From positions 310,001 to 374,000 of the forward strand of contig NZ_JABEQD010000002.1 in NCBI RefSeq assembly GCF_014174395.1: DNA of 64,000 nucleotides, in the 5' to 3' direction. This document shows, one piece after another, positions 28,663 through 39,288 of the stretch. Positions within the stretch are counted from its first letter, which is position 1; every line of letters begins with the position of its first letter. The notes beneath the pieces are model-generated. The model saw nothing but the letters and a program-made list of their open reading frames with translations. It was not told where the DNA came from and made no database searches. This DNA comes from Gluconacetobacter aggeris. GTDB taxonomy: Bacteria > Pseudomonadota > Alphaproteobacteria > Acetobacterales > Acetobacteraceae. The position numbers were made by a program, and so were the translations under genes.

Positions 28663-29448
28663 ATGCCCCCGCCTGCCATGATTTTCGTCCGCGCGTGCCT
28701 GTTCAATCTCTATTTCGTCCTGCTGACGGTCGCGATGGGCATCGCCGCACTGCCCATCCGCCTGTTCGCCCGGCACCTCGCACTGCCGTACGCCAAGCTG
28801 TGGACCAGGCTTTCGGTGGCGGGATTATGCCATATCTGCGGCATCCGCGTCGTGGTGACGGGCCGCGAACACCTGCCGGCGGGCCCCTGCCTTCTCGCCT
28901 CGCAGCACCAGTCGGCCTTCGACACGCTGGTGTGGATGAACCTGGTCGACCGCCCGGCCTATGTGATGAAGGAGGAACTGACCCGCATCCCGCTGGTCGG
29001 CCCGATGCTGCTGCTGGCCGGCATGATCCCGGTCCGCCGCGCCGACGGCGCCCGCGCCCTGCGCGCCCTGCTGACCGCCACCGGACAGGCGGCCGCCGAC
29101 GGGCGCCAGATCGTCATCTTCCCCGAAGGCACCCGCACCCAGGCTGGCGAGACCAGGCGCCTGCATCCCGGCATCGTCGCCATGGCCACCCATACCGGCC
29201 TGCCCATCATCCCCGTGGCGACCGATTCCGGCCTGCGCTGGTCGCGCAACGCCTTCGTCAAACGTCCCGGACCGATCCACATCGCCATCGGCCCCGCCCT
29301 GCCCGCCGATGTGGGCAAGGCCCGCATCCTGAGCGAAATCGCCGCACGATGGCAGGAATCGTCCAGCCGGTTCGGCAGGATCGAGGGCGCGGAGAAACCT
29401 GTGGATAACTCTGTGGGCAGTCAGACCGGTCATCCGGCGGGCCTGTGA
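28663..29448 (+). CDS. plsC: 1-acyl-sn-glycerol-3-phosphate acyltransferase (PlsC family)
   Basis: A protein of about 261 residues that transfers an acyl group to lysophosphatidic acid at the inner membrane, the second step of phospholipid synthesis. An N-terminal membrane helix (FLYFVLLTVAMG-like) precedes the catalytic HQSAFD (HX4D), substrate-binding FPEGTRT and the block GMIPVRRADG. The start is uncertain between GTG 28645, ATG 28663 and ATG 28678; none has a good ribosome site. The last codons contain a perfect DnaA box (29400-29408). Confidence 0.93.
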   Translation: MPPPAMIFVRACLFNLYFVLLTVAMGIAALPIRLFARHLALPYAKLWTRLSVAGLCHICGIRVVVTGREHLPAGPCLLASQHQSAFDTLVWMNLVDRPAYVMKEELTRIPLVGPMLLLAGMIPVRRADGARALRALLTATGQAAADGRQIVIFPEGTRTQAGETRRLHPGIVAMATHTGLPIIPVATDSGLRWSRNAFVKRPGPIHIAIGPALPADVGKARILSEIAARWQESSSRFGRIEGAEKPVDNSVGSQTGHPAGL

Positions 29449-29735
29449 CTGTCCGTTTGCCCACAGGCTGGCGCCCCTCCGCTACCGGCGGCCTCCACGC
29501 CACGCCATCATCCAGCGGACAGCCGAAAAGCGCGCAATAACATATTAAATTCACACCTATTTTTAATATATTTTCCCGACAGACCCGGCGCCGGGCCTGC
29601 CGGCGGCCTCTGCGCGCACCGCCGCCCGCTCCCCGTTCGCCGAAACTGTGGATAAATTCGGTCCCCCGCTCTTTTTTCCAATCGGGCGCGGCATGTGAAA
29701 GATTTGTGAATCAATCTGTTCCCGGCCTTCCGCAA
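29395..29735. other. DnaA-box-bearing AT-rich intergenic region, candidate replication-origin-like site
   Basis: The 307-bp gap between plsC and the DUF2125 gene, plus the plsC tail, holds two perfect 9-mer DnaA boxes TGTGGATAA (29400-29408 and 29647-29655, same orientation) about 250 bp apart. A near-pure A/T core of about 39 bases (29536-29574) lies between them. A near-consensus IHF site (AATCAATCTGTTC, 29709-29721) follows. The gap lacks a gene. The arrangement resembles a small origin or a DnaA-regulated promoter; the classical alphaproteobacterial origin neighbours are not in view. Confidence 0.4.
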
Positions 29736-29755
29736 GGTGCCTTATCAAGAACGAC

Positions 29756-30841
29756 ATGCCGCAGCACTCCTCCCGGCCCGTGCGCCATCGCCCATCCGGC
29801 CGCCGCCCGTGGCTCCGCCGCGCCGCGCTGGCCCTGCTTGGGGTTGCGGCCATCGACGGCCTCGCCTGGCAGGCCGCGCAGCACGCGCTGGACAGGATGG
29901 CGGCGGGCTGGAGCACCCGCTTGCGCCAGCAGGGCTGGACCGTGCAGCCCGGCCTCCCTACCCGGGGTGGCTCCCCGCTGACCGCCCGGCTCACCCTCCG
30001 CGCCCCCCGCCTGGACGGCCAGGCCGGCGGCCGAACCATCGCCTGGGGCGCGCAGAACGTCACGCTGTCGCTGTCCATGCTGCACCCGCTGACCATCCGG
30101 ATCGGCCTCGACGGCACCCAGGCCGCCCGCATGACCGGCCCCGACACCATCCGGGCCGTCAGGGTCCAGGGAGAGGATGCCCGCATCTTCGTCCCGCTCG
30201 GCCTGCCGCCGGGGGCCGTGGCCGGTCAGGCGGCGTGGGCTGCCCGCGCGCTCACCCTCCAGATCCTGCAACCGGACGGCCGCACGACCGACCTGACACT
30301 GCACGATCTGCGCGGCCACGGATTATGGAACGACCGCGCCGGCCCCGACGCCAGCCGCTTCGCCCTGACCACCCATGCCGCCGCGATCGACCTGCCGCCC
30401 ACCCTGCCCCTGCCGCCCGCGCCGACGGACGCGCACCGCCTGTCGGATGCCGGCCTGACCCTCGCGCTCCCGGGCGGCACGGAGCCCGCCCTGCTGGTGC
30501 AGGACCTGCATGCGCGCTGGACGCACCTGTCCCTGTCGGTGATAGGAAGCGCCCATCTCTCGGCGCAACATGGCCCGGAGGGCAGTTTCACCCTCTCCGT
30601 GGCAGGAATCGGCCAGACCGTCCGCACGCTGGACCAGGCCGGCATATTGTCCCCGGACCTGGCCAGGGCCGTCACGACGATCGACCGGCTGGCCGCCCGT
30701 TATCCGGGCGGCACCGCACCCGCCACGCCCGAGGCCCCGCTCCCCACCGACCGCCCTTTGAGCCTGCCGCTGCACCTGAGCGCCGGCACGCTGTTCGTCG
30801 GCGCAATTCCGCTAGGCCCCCTGACGGACTGGCTCAACTGA
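29756..30841 (+). CDS. DUF2125 family exported/membrane-anchored protein
   Basis: A 361-residue protein with an N-terminal signal-anchor (AALALLGVAAIDGLAWQAA) and a beta-rich domain that matches the DUF2125 pattern of alphaproteobacteria: G-WTVQPGLPTRGGSPLTARLTL and later VGAIPLGPLTDWLN at the C-terminus, with AGTLFVGAIPL typical. The role is unknown; the fold resembles AsmA-like periplasmic proteins in its long strand-rich stretches. ATG 29756 is preceded by AAGGTG about 14 bases away. It converges on phaR with only 11 bases between stop codons. Confidence 0.8.
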   Translation: MPQHSSRPVRHRPSGRRPWLRRAALALLGVAAIDGLAWQAAQHALDRMAAGWSTRLRQQGWTVQPGLPTRGGSPLTARLTLRAPRLDGQAGGRTIAWGAQNVTLSLSMLHPLTIRIGLDGTQAARMTGPDTIRAVRVQGEDARIFVPLGLPPGAVAGQAAWAARALTLQILQPDGRTTDLTLHDLRGHGLWNDRAGPDASRFALTTHAAAIDLPPTLPLPPAPTDAHRLSDAGLTLALPGGTEPALLVQDLHARWTHLSLSVIGSAHLSAQHGPEGSFTLSVAGIGQTVRTLDQAGILSPDLARAVTTIDRLAARYPGGTAPATPEAPLPTDRPLSLPLHLSAGTLFVGAIPLGPLTDWLN

Positions 30842-30852
30842 ATTCATGCGCC

Positions 30853-31467
30853 TCAGCCTGCGCCCGACGACGCGGCCAGCGCGGCCCGCAGGGCCGCAAC
30901 CTCGCGGCGCAGGCGCAGCACTTCCTCTTCCATGCTCTCGCCGCTCGCGGTCCCGTCCCCGGCCACCGCCACCGCGTTACCGTTCCCATCCTCATGCGAC
31001 GCCGCCGGCTCGCGGAACGCGGCGAACACCGACATCGCCCGGTCCATCATCTCGATGTCCTGGTGGCCCAGACTCTCCATTTCCGGTGGCAGGAACGCCG
31101 CCATCGTCTGCTGCATGGGGGTGCGGATCGGGTGATGGTTGGCCGCGAACAGCTCCATCATCTGGTCCAGATAGTCCGGCACCAGCCCCTGCATGCTGTC
31201 GCCATAGAAACGGATGATCTGCCGCAGGAAGCTCGCGGGCAGCATGGCACGCCCCTTGGTCTCTTCCTCCATGATGATCTGGGTCAGCACGGCGCGGGTG
31301 ATATCGTCACCCGTACGGGCATCGAAAACCACGAAATCCTTGCCGGAACGGACCATGTCGGCCAGCGCGTCGAGCGTGACATAGATCGACCGTTCGGTGT
31401 CGTACAAACGTCGGTTAGCATATTTCTTGATGACGACCGGGGCGCACGGGCGGCTGGCATCCGGCAA
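30853..31467 (-). CDS. phaR: PhaR, polyhydroxyalkanoate synthesis repressor
   Basis: A cytoplasmic DNA- and PHB-binding regulator of about 204 residues. The N-terminal DNA-binding domain is seen as VIKKYANRRLYDTERSIYVTL, followed by the PHB accumulation regulator domain (FVVFDARTGDDITRAVLTQII) and a C-terminal leucine-rich coiled coil (EEEVLRLRREVAALRAAL). The start is set at TTG 31467 because GGAGG lies five bases before it; ATG 31479, which is part of that same GGAGG context, is the alternative. No PHA synthase gene is nearby, so it may regulate carbon flow more broadly. Confidence 0.92.
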   Translation of the reverse strand: MPDASRPCAPVVIKKYANRRLYDTERSIYVTLDALADMVRSGKDFVVFDARTGDDITRAVLTQIIMEEETKGRAMLPASFLRQIIRFYGDSMQGLVPDYLDQMMELFAANHHPIRTPMQQTMAAFLPPEMESLGHQDIEMMDRAMSVFAAFREPAASHEDGNGNAVAVAGDGTASGESMEEEVLRLRREVAALRAALAASSGAG

Positions 31468-31646
31468 TATACCCTCCATCAACGGCTGGGCCGGCGGGTG
31501 GCCGGGGCATGAAACGAACCGCCGTGCAAGCTCCGGCGAGACAACACGAAAATGACATCCACCCAGGACCATCGCGGGGGCGACCGCCCGGATATCGGCA
31601 ACAGGGTCGAAAACCCTAGCATGACCGCACACCCGATGCACAGGCC

Positions 31647-31680
31647 GCGCCCCTGGATCGCCAACCGGTCGGCCCTGCGA
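31647..31680. repeat. Possible degenerate copy of the dispersed intergenic repeat
   Basis: GCGC...GGATCGCCA.CCGG.CG....TGCG matches the core of the repeats at 12564, 43748 and 54335 with several mismatches, and lies 41 bases past the stop of the glutathione S-transferase gene in the same orientation. Palindromy is weaker than in the other copies. Confidence 0.25.
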
Positions 31681-31721
31681 TGCCTAACGTGCCGGCGGCC
31701 CAGCGGTGCCCGCCGATCGGA

Positions 31722-32318
31722 TTATAAGGTGACCGCCGTCCGGGCCAGGCACGGCAGCCGGCAGGCCGCCTCGTACCAGGCTGCCAGTGCCGGACGGTCC
31801 AGCCGCCACGGATCATCGACGAAGCGCACATCCAGGTATCCCAGCGCACACGCCACCGACAGGCCGCCGATATCGATCGGCTCCAACGCGGGCGGCTCGC
31901 TTTCCAGCCGGTCCAGGCTGCGCCTGACCGCCGCAAGCTGGCGCTGGACCAGCGGATGGTCATGGACCAGCCCGGCCGGAATCAGCGTCCGGACCAGGAT
32001 CGCGGCATCGGCCAGCCCATCGCCCAGCGCCTGCATCCGCAGCACCCGCCGGCGCGCCTCGTCCCCGGCAGGGACCAGCCGCCCGCCTCCGGCCAGCCCG
32101 TCCAGATAATCCACGATCACCCGACTGTCGTACACGCCCTCGCCATCCGGCAGTTCCAGGGCCGGGATCTTGCACAGCGGGTTCGCCGCCAGCACCTCAG
32201 GCGGCGAGTCCGAGACCCGCACCGCAATTTCGGTCACGCGCGCCTCCAGCCCAAGCAGGATCACGGCAGCCCGCACCTTGCGCGCATAGGGGCTGAGCGG
32301 AGCGTGGTAGAGCTTCAT
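31722..32318 (-). CDS. Glutathione S-transferase family protein
   Basis: A 198-residue cytosolic protein with the thioredoxin-like N-terminal domain (MKLYHAPLSPYARKVRAAVIL, with Ser/Tyr at the usual activation site; NPLCKIPALELPDG with the cis-Pro; DSRVIVDYLD) and an all-helical C-terminal domain. It conjugates or reduces electrophiles with glutathione; no particular substrate can be named. ATG 32318 is chosen because the fold begins there. It is an isolated gene, followed by a weak copy of the dispersed repeat. Confidence 0.92.
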   Translation of the reverse strand: MKLYHAPLSPYARKVRAAVILLGLEARVTEIAVRVSDSPPEVLAANPLCKIPALELPDGEGVYDSRVIVDYLDGLAGGGRLVPAGDEARRRVLRMQALGDGLADAAILVRTLIPAGLVHDHPLVQRQLAAVRRSLDRLESEPPALEPIDIGGLSVACALGYLDVRFVDDPWRLDRPALAAWYEAACRLPCLARTAVTL

Positions 32319-32482
32319 CGGGGACGATATCCTTCGGTCATCTGTCGCGCCCCGATCGTACCCGACATCCTCAATGCGCGCGATCGTTTCCGTCTTCGCC
32401 GGCGTCGCGACCGTGCCGGCGCGCAACGCCGCCCTGGTGACGTCCTTGAATGTGGCGGCCGCCTCGGCGCCCTCGGCGGCGC

Positions 32483-32869
32483 CTATACCGACACCTGACG
32501 CGGCCGCCCTTCCGCATCCAGAGCGACGAAAACGAAGCAGCCCTGTGTAACCTTCTGAATTTCGGTCGTATGCCGAACCCGCCGCCAGGCTTGGACGTCG
32601 ATCGTCATGGACGTCCGCCCGACCTTCAGCAGGCGGGTATAAATACTGACCTCATCCCCCACGGCAACCGGATGGTGAAACACCACCCCATCGATCGCCA
32701 CTGTGGCGCACCGCCCGCGCGCCGTCAGCGCGGCGGTCGTGCTGGCGGCAAGGTCCATCTGGGACATCAGCCAGCCACCGAAAATATCACCCGCGGGGTT
32801 CGTGTCGTTGGGCATCGCCACGACCCGGATTGTCAGATCCCCGCCATCTACCGCCCGTTCGTTATTCAT
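32483..32869 (-). CDS. Acyl-CoA thioesterase, YciA/hotdog type
   Basis: A 128-residue hotdog-fold hydrolase of acyl-CoA. Motifs: LTIRVVAMPNDTNPAGDIFGGWLMSQMD with the catalytic Asp in the GDIFGGW loop, VDGVVFHHPVAVGD and VGRTSMTIDVQAW. The start ATG 32869 is preceded by GAGAGGTGG. It is the last gene of the fatty-acid operon, starting 50 bases after the CoA-transferase stop, and would release CoA from stalled or branched intermediates. Confidence 0.92.
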   Translation of the reverse strand: MNNERAVDGGDLTIRVVAMPNDTNPAGDIFGGWLMSQMDLAASTTAALTARGRCATVAIDGVVFHHPVAVGDEVSIYTRLLKVGRTSMTIDVQAWRRVRHTTEIQKVTQGCFVFVALDAEGRPRQVSV

Positions 32870-32918
32870 ATCCACCTCTCTTGCATCGACCGCCGGGCGC
32901 GGGCCGGATCCTGAACCG

Positions 32919-35674
<2,756 letters not shown>

Positions 35675-35707
35675 GATGTCTTTTCCTTGTCGGGCTGGCA
35701 CGAGCGG

Positions 35708-36643
35708 TCAGCCAAGCGCCTTTTCCAGTTCGGGAACGATCTCGAACAGATCGCCGACGATGCCGTAATCGGCCACCTGGAAGATCGGCGCATCTTCATC
35801 CTTGTTGATCGCAACGATAATCTTGGAATCCTTCATGCCGGCGAGGTGCTGGATGGCCCCGGAGATGCCGAGCGCGATATAAAGATCGGGCGCCACGACC
35901 TTACCAGTCTGCCCCACCTGCAGGTCATTGGGGGCGTACCCGGCATCGACCGCCGCGCGCGACGCGCCGATGGCGGCATGCAGCCGTTCCGCAAGAGGGC
36001 CGATAATCTCCTGGAATTTCTCGGCCGACCCCAGCGCCCGCCCCCCGGAAACGACGATCCGCGCCGATGCCAGATCCGGCCGGTCGCTGCTGCTCAGCGT
36101 CTCGCCCTCGAACCGTGCGAGCCACACCCCCTGAGGGGGCACTACCTCCTCGATCGGCACGGCAACCGCGATCGTCCCGGCGGCGGCGAAAGCGGACGTC
36201 CGGATCGTCAGCAGCTTTTTTTCGTCCGTGCTCTGCACCACGGCGATCGCGTTTCCGGCATAGATCGGCCGCTCGAACGTGTCCGGCGAGACGACCCGCA
36301 CCACGTCGGAAATCTGCATGACGTCGAGCAGCGCCGCCACGCGCGGCAGCACATCCTTACCGCCTGAGGTCGCCGGCGCGGCAATCACCCGATAATCCGC
36401 GGCCAGCGACAGGATAAGCGCGGCGAGCGGCTCGGCCAGCCCATGCGCGAATGCCGCGTCGTCCACCAGGATCACCCGCCCCGTCCCATGGAGTTTCGCG
36501 ACCTGTTCGGCTACCGGCCTGGCCTGGTGGCCGGCAACCAGGACATGCACCGCATCGTCGAGCGCGCACAGCGCGGTCAGGGCGCGGGCTGTGGCATCGG
36601 ACAGCACGCGGTTATCATGGTCCGCGACAAGAAGTGTCGTCAT
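35708..36643 (-). CDS. etfA: Electron transfer flavoprotein alpha subunit
   Basis: A 311-residue subunit carrying the FAD. The C-terminal FAD domain is clear: [77 protein letters not shown]. With EtfB it takes electrons from the acyl-CoA dehydrogenase to the ETF-quinone oxidoreductase encoded by the same operon. It is followed by the thiolase 33 bases away. Confidence 0.98.
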   Translation of the reverse strand: MTTLLVADHDNRVLSDATARALTALCALDDAVHVLVAGHQARPVAEQVAKLHGTGRVILVDDAAFAHGLAEPLAALILSLAADYRVIAAPATSGGKDVLPRVAALLDVMQISDVVRVVSPDTFERPIYAGNAIAVVQSTDEKKLLTIRTSAFAAAGTIAVAVPIEEVVPPQGVWLARFEGETLSSSDRPDLASARIVVSGGRALGSAEKFQEIIGPLAERLHAAIGASRAAVDAGYAPNDLQVGQTGKVVAPDLYIALGISGAIQHLAGMKDSKIIVAINKDEDAPIFQVADYGIVGDLFEIVPELEKALG

Positions 36644-36681
36644 GCTGATCTCCAGAATCTGGCGATTTTAAAAGAGAAAAG

Positions 36682-37431
36682 TCAGACAAGGCCCGCCGCG
36701 CGCAGGTCGCTGACCAGTTCGGATGCCGTCGCCACCCTGATGCCCGGCTTGCGCCCGGCGGGCGGCCGCACCGCCACGATCTTCAGACGCCGGCCGATAT
36801 CGATGCCGTAATCGGCAGGCACGCAGACCGTCAGCGACTTCTTGCGGGCCTTCATGATATTGGGCAGCGCGCAATGCCGGGGCTCGTTCAGGCGCAGATC
36901 CGTGGTGACGACCGCCGGCAGCGGCAGCGACAGCGTCTGCAGCCCGGCATCGATTTCGCGTGTGACCAGCAGCCTATTTTCCGCGAACCGGACGGCGGAG
37001 GCGAACGTCGCCTGAGGCCAGCCCAGCAATGCCGCCAGCATCTGGCCGGTCTGGTTGCAATCATCGTCGATCGCCTGCTTGCCCAGGATGACCAGGTCCG
37101 GCACTTCCTCCCTGGCGACTGCACATAGCAGCTTGGCCACCGCAAGCGGCTCGACCGTCTCGTCGGTCTGGATCAGCATGGCCCGGTCGGCACCCATCGC
37201 CAGCGCCTGGCGCAGCGTATCCTGTGCCTTGGCCGGCCCGATGGAGACGACCACGACCTCCTCGGCCGCTCCCGCCTCCTTCAGACGCAGCGCCTCCTCC
37301 ACCGCGATCTCGCAGAACGGATTGATCGACATCCGCATGCCGGCCACATCGATACCGGTCTCGTCCGTCCGGACCCGGGGCCGGGCATTGGAATCGAGAA
37401 CCATCTTTACTGGAACAAGGATCTTCTTCAT
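36682..37431 (-). CDS. etfB: Electron transfer flavoprotein beta subunit
   Basis: A 249-residue AMP-binding subunit of ETF. It opens MKKILVPVKMVLDSNARPRV, has NPFCEIAVEEALRLKE and the ETF-beta signature region VTREIDAGLQTLSLPLPAVVTTDLRLNEPR. Start ATG 37431 is chosen over an in-frame ATG at 37455 because it matches the family N-terminus. The gene order etfB-etfA is standard. Confidence 0.98.
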   Translation of the reverse strand: MKKILVPVKMVLDSNARPRVRTDETGIDVAGMRMSINPFCEIAVEEALRLKEAGAAEEVVVVSIGPAKAQDTLRQALAMGADRAMLIQTDETVEPLAVAKLLCAVAREEVPDLVILGKQAIDDDCNQTGQMLAALLGWPQATFASAVRFAENRLLVTREIDAGLQTLSLPLPAVVTTDLRLNEPRHCALPNIMKARKKSLTVCVPADYGIDIGRRLKIVAVRPPAGRKPGIRVATASELVSDLRAAGLV

Positions 37432-37470
37432 GGATTCTTTCCCTCCCAGGGACATATCCGGGGCCGCGCG

Positions 37471-39240
37471 TCAGAAATCCCCGGCAGCCAGCGCCATGAC
37501 GGGCGCGCTCCCCGCGTCGATCTGCCGCGCCAACGCGCCCGCCTGCGGCAGGATACGGCCGGCAAAGAACCGGCCGAGCGCGATCTTGCGCCGCGCATGC
37601 GCGTCGGCGCCCTCCCCCTTCTTCAACACGACCAGGGTCATGCGCAGCCAAAGCCAGCCGAAGCTGACCAGCGCGAACAGGCGCAGGTAATCGGTGGCCG
37701 CCGCATTCCGCTCGTCCGATCCGGCGAGGTCGCCGTCGACAAGGCGCGCCGTAACCTGTTCCAGATGCGCCAGCGCCTCGCGCAGGGCCGCACATTGCGC
37801 GGCGGCTTCGGCACTCCCGTCCGCCTGTTCCAGCGTCTCCCTGATCAGCCCGAGAAACGTCCGGACAGGCCGGCCACCGTCCAACGGCAGTTTCCGCAGC
37901 ACCAGATCCTGCGCCTGGATGCCGTTCGTCCCTTCGTAGATCATCGCGATCCGCGCATCGCGGACGAACTGCTCCTGCCCCCATTCGCGGATATAGCCAT
38001 GGCCACCCAGCACCTGCTGTCCCAGCACGGCGGCCTCGAACCCGAAATCGGTCAAGGCGGCCTTGATGACCGGCGTCAGCAGCGCCACCAGTCCGCCGGA
38101 CACGCGCCGGATGTCCGGATCGGGATGAAATTTCTCCTTGTCCATCTCCAGCGCCGTAAACAGGCTCAAGGCACGCCCGGCCTCGATGAAGGACAGCATT
38201 GACAGGAGCATCCGCCGGACGTCCGGGTGGGCGATGATCGGCGCGGTGCCGGCAATATCCGTCGCCCGTCCCTGCAACCGTTCGCGCGCATAGGTCGCGG
38301 CGGTCTGGTAGGACGCATCGGCCACGCCCAGCCCCTGCATGCCCACGAACAGGCGCTCGGCATTCATCATGGTGAACATCGCCGCCAGACCGCGATGCTC
38401 CTCTCCCACCAGCCAGCCCTGGCAGCCGTCATAATTCATGACGCAGGTGGGCTGGGCATGGATGCCCATCTTGTGTTCCAGCGCCCCGACCGAAATGGCA
38501 TTGCGCGCACCCGGCGTCCCGTCACGATCGACCAGATATTTCGGACACAGGAACAGGCTGATGCCCCTGGTTCCCGCCGGCGCATCCGGCAGCCGCGCCA
38601 GCACCAGGTGAATGACGTTTTCCGCCATGTCGTGATCGCCGGAGGAAATGAAGATCTTCGATCCGGTGACCGTGTACGAACCGTCGCCACGCGGCACGGC
38701 CGTTGCCTTCAACAAGCCCAGATCGGACCCGGCACCGCCTTCGGTCAGCGCCATCGCACCGGTCCAGGTGCCGGCAATCATCTTCGGCAGGTAAAGCGCC
38801 TTCAGCGCCTCGTCGCCATGGGCCTCGATCGCTTCGTAGGCGCCGCGCGTCAGGCCGGGAAAGAGCCCGAACGACAGGTTGGAGGCCGACAGCATCTCGT
38901 CCACCAGGATCTGCACCGTGCGCGGCAGCCCCTGCCCGCCATGATCGGGCGAAGCCGACAGTCCGCCCCACCCGGCATCGCAAAACGCCGCATAGGCCTC
39001 CGCGAAGCCTTTCGGGGTCCGCACCACGCCGCCTTCCAGACGGCAGCCCTCGGCATCGCCGCTCATGTTCAGCGGCTGGAGAATCTCGGTGCAGAAACGT
39101 CCGGCTTCCTCCAGCACGTTCTCGACCACATCGGTATCGATCTCCGCATAGGCGGGGATTTCGGCAAAGACCTGTCCGGCGCCGAGGACATCCTTCAGCA
39201 CGAACATCATGTCCTCGACCGGAGCCTTGTAGGATGGCAT
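37471..39240 (-). CDS. Acyl-CoA dehydrogenase, long (DmdC-like) type
   Basis: A 589-residue FAD acyl-CoA dehydrogenase. It is about 200 residues longer than the classic type and carries the extra C-terminal domain seen in DmdC/AidB-like enzymes. MALTEGGAGSDLGLL and KIFISSGDHDMAENV bind FAD/substrate; QVLGGHGYIREWGQEQFVRD and AMIYEGTNGIQAQDLVLRK hold the catalytic-Glu region. It would oxidise acyl-CoA to enoyl-CoA, donating electrons to the adjacent ETF. Chain-length preference cannot be inferred. Confidence 0.95.
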   Translation of the reverse strand: MPSYKAPVEDMMFVLKDVLGAGQVFAEIPAYAEIDTDVVENVLEEAGRFCTEILQPLNMSGDAEGCRLEGGVVRTPKGFAEAYAAFCDAGWGGLSASPDHGGQGLPRTVQILVDEMLSASNLSFGLFPGLTRGAYEAIEAHGDEALKALYLPKMIAGTWTGAMALTEGGAGSDLGLLKATAVPRGDGSYTVTGSKIFISSGDHDMAENVIHLVLARLPDAPAGTRGISLFLCPKYLVDRDGTPGARNAISVGALEHKMGIHAQPTCVMNYDGCQGWLVGEEHRGLAAMFTMMNAERLFVGMQGLGVADASYQTAATYARERLQGRATDIAGTAPIIAHPDVRRMLLSMLSFIEAGRALSLFTALEMDKEKFHPDPDIRRVSGGLVALLTPVIKAALTDFGFEAAVLGQQVLGGHGYIREWGQEQFVRDARIAMIYEGTNGIQAQDLVLRKLPLDGGRPVRTFLGLIRETLEQADGSAEAAAQCAALREALAHLEQVTARLVDGDLAGSDERNAAATDYLRLFALVSFGWLWLRMTLVVLKKGEGADAHARRKIALGRFFAGRILPQAGALARQIDAGSAPVMALAAGDF

Positions 39241-39288
39241 GTCCTGTTCTTCCTTGTTGTGCGGTGTGCTTGTGCGGTGTGCCGCGCG

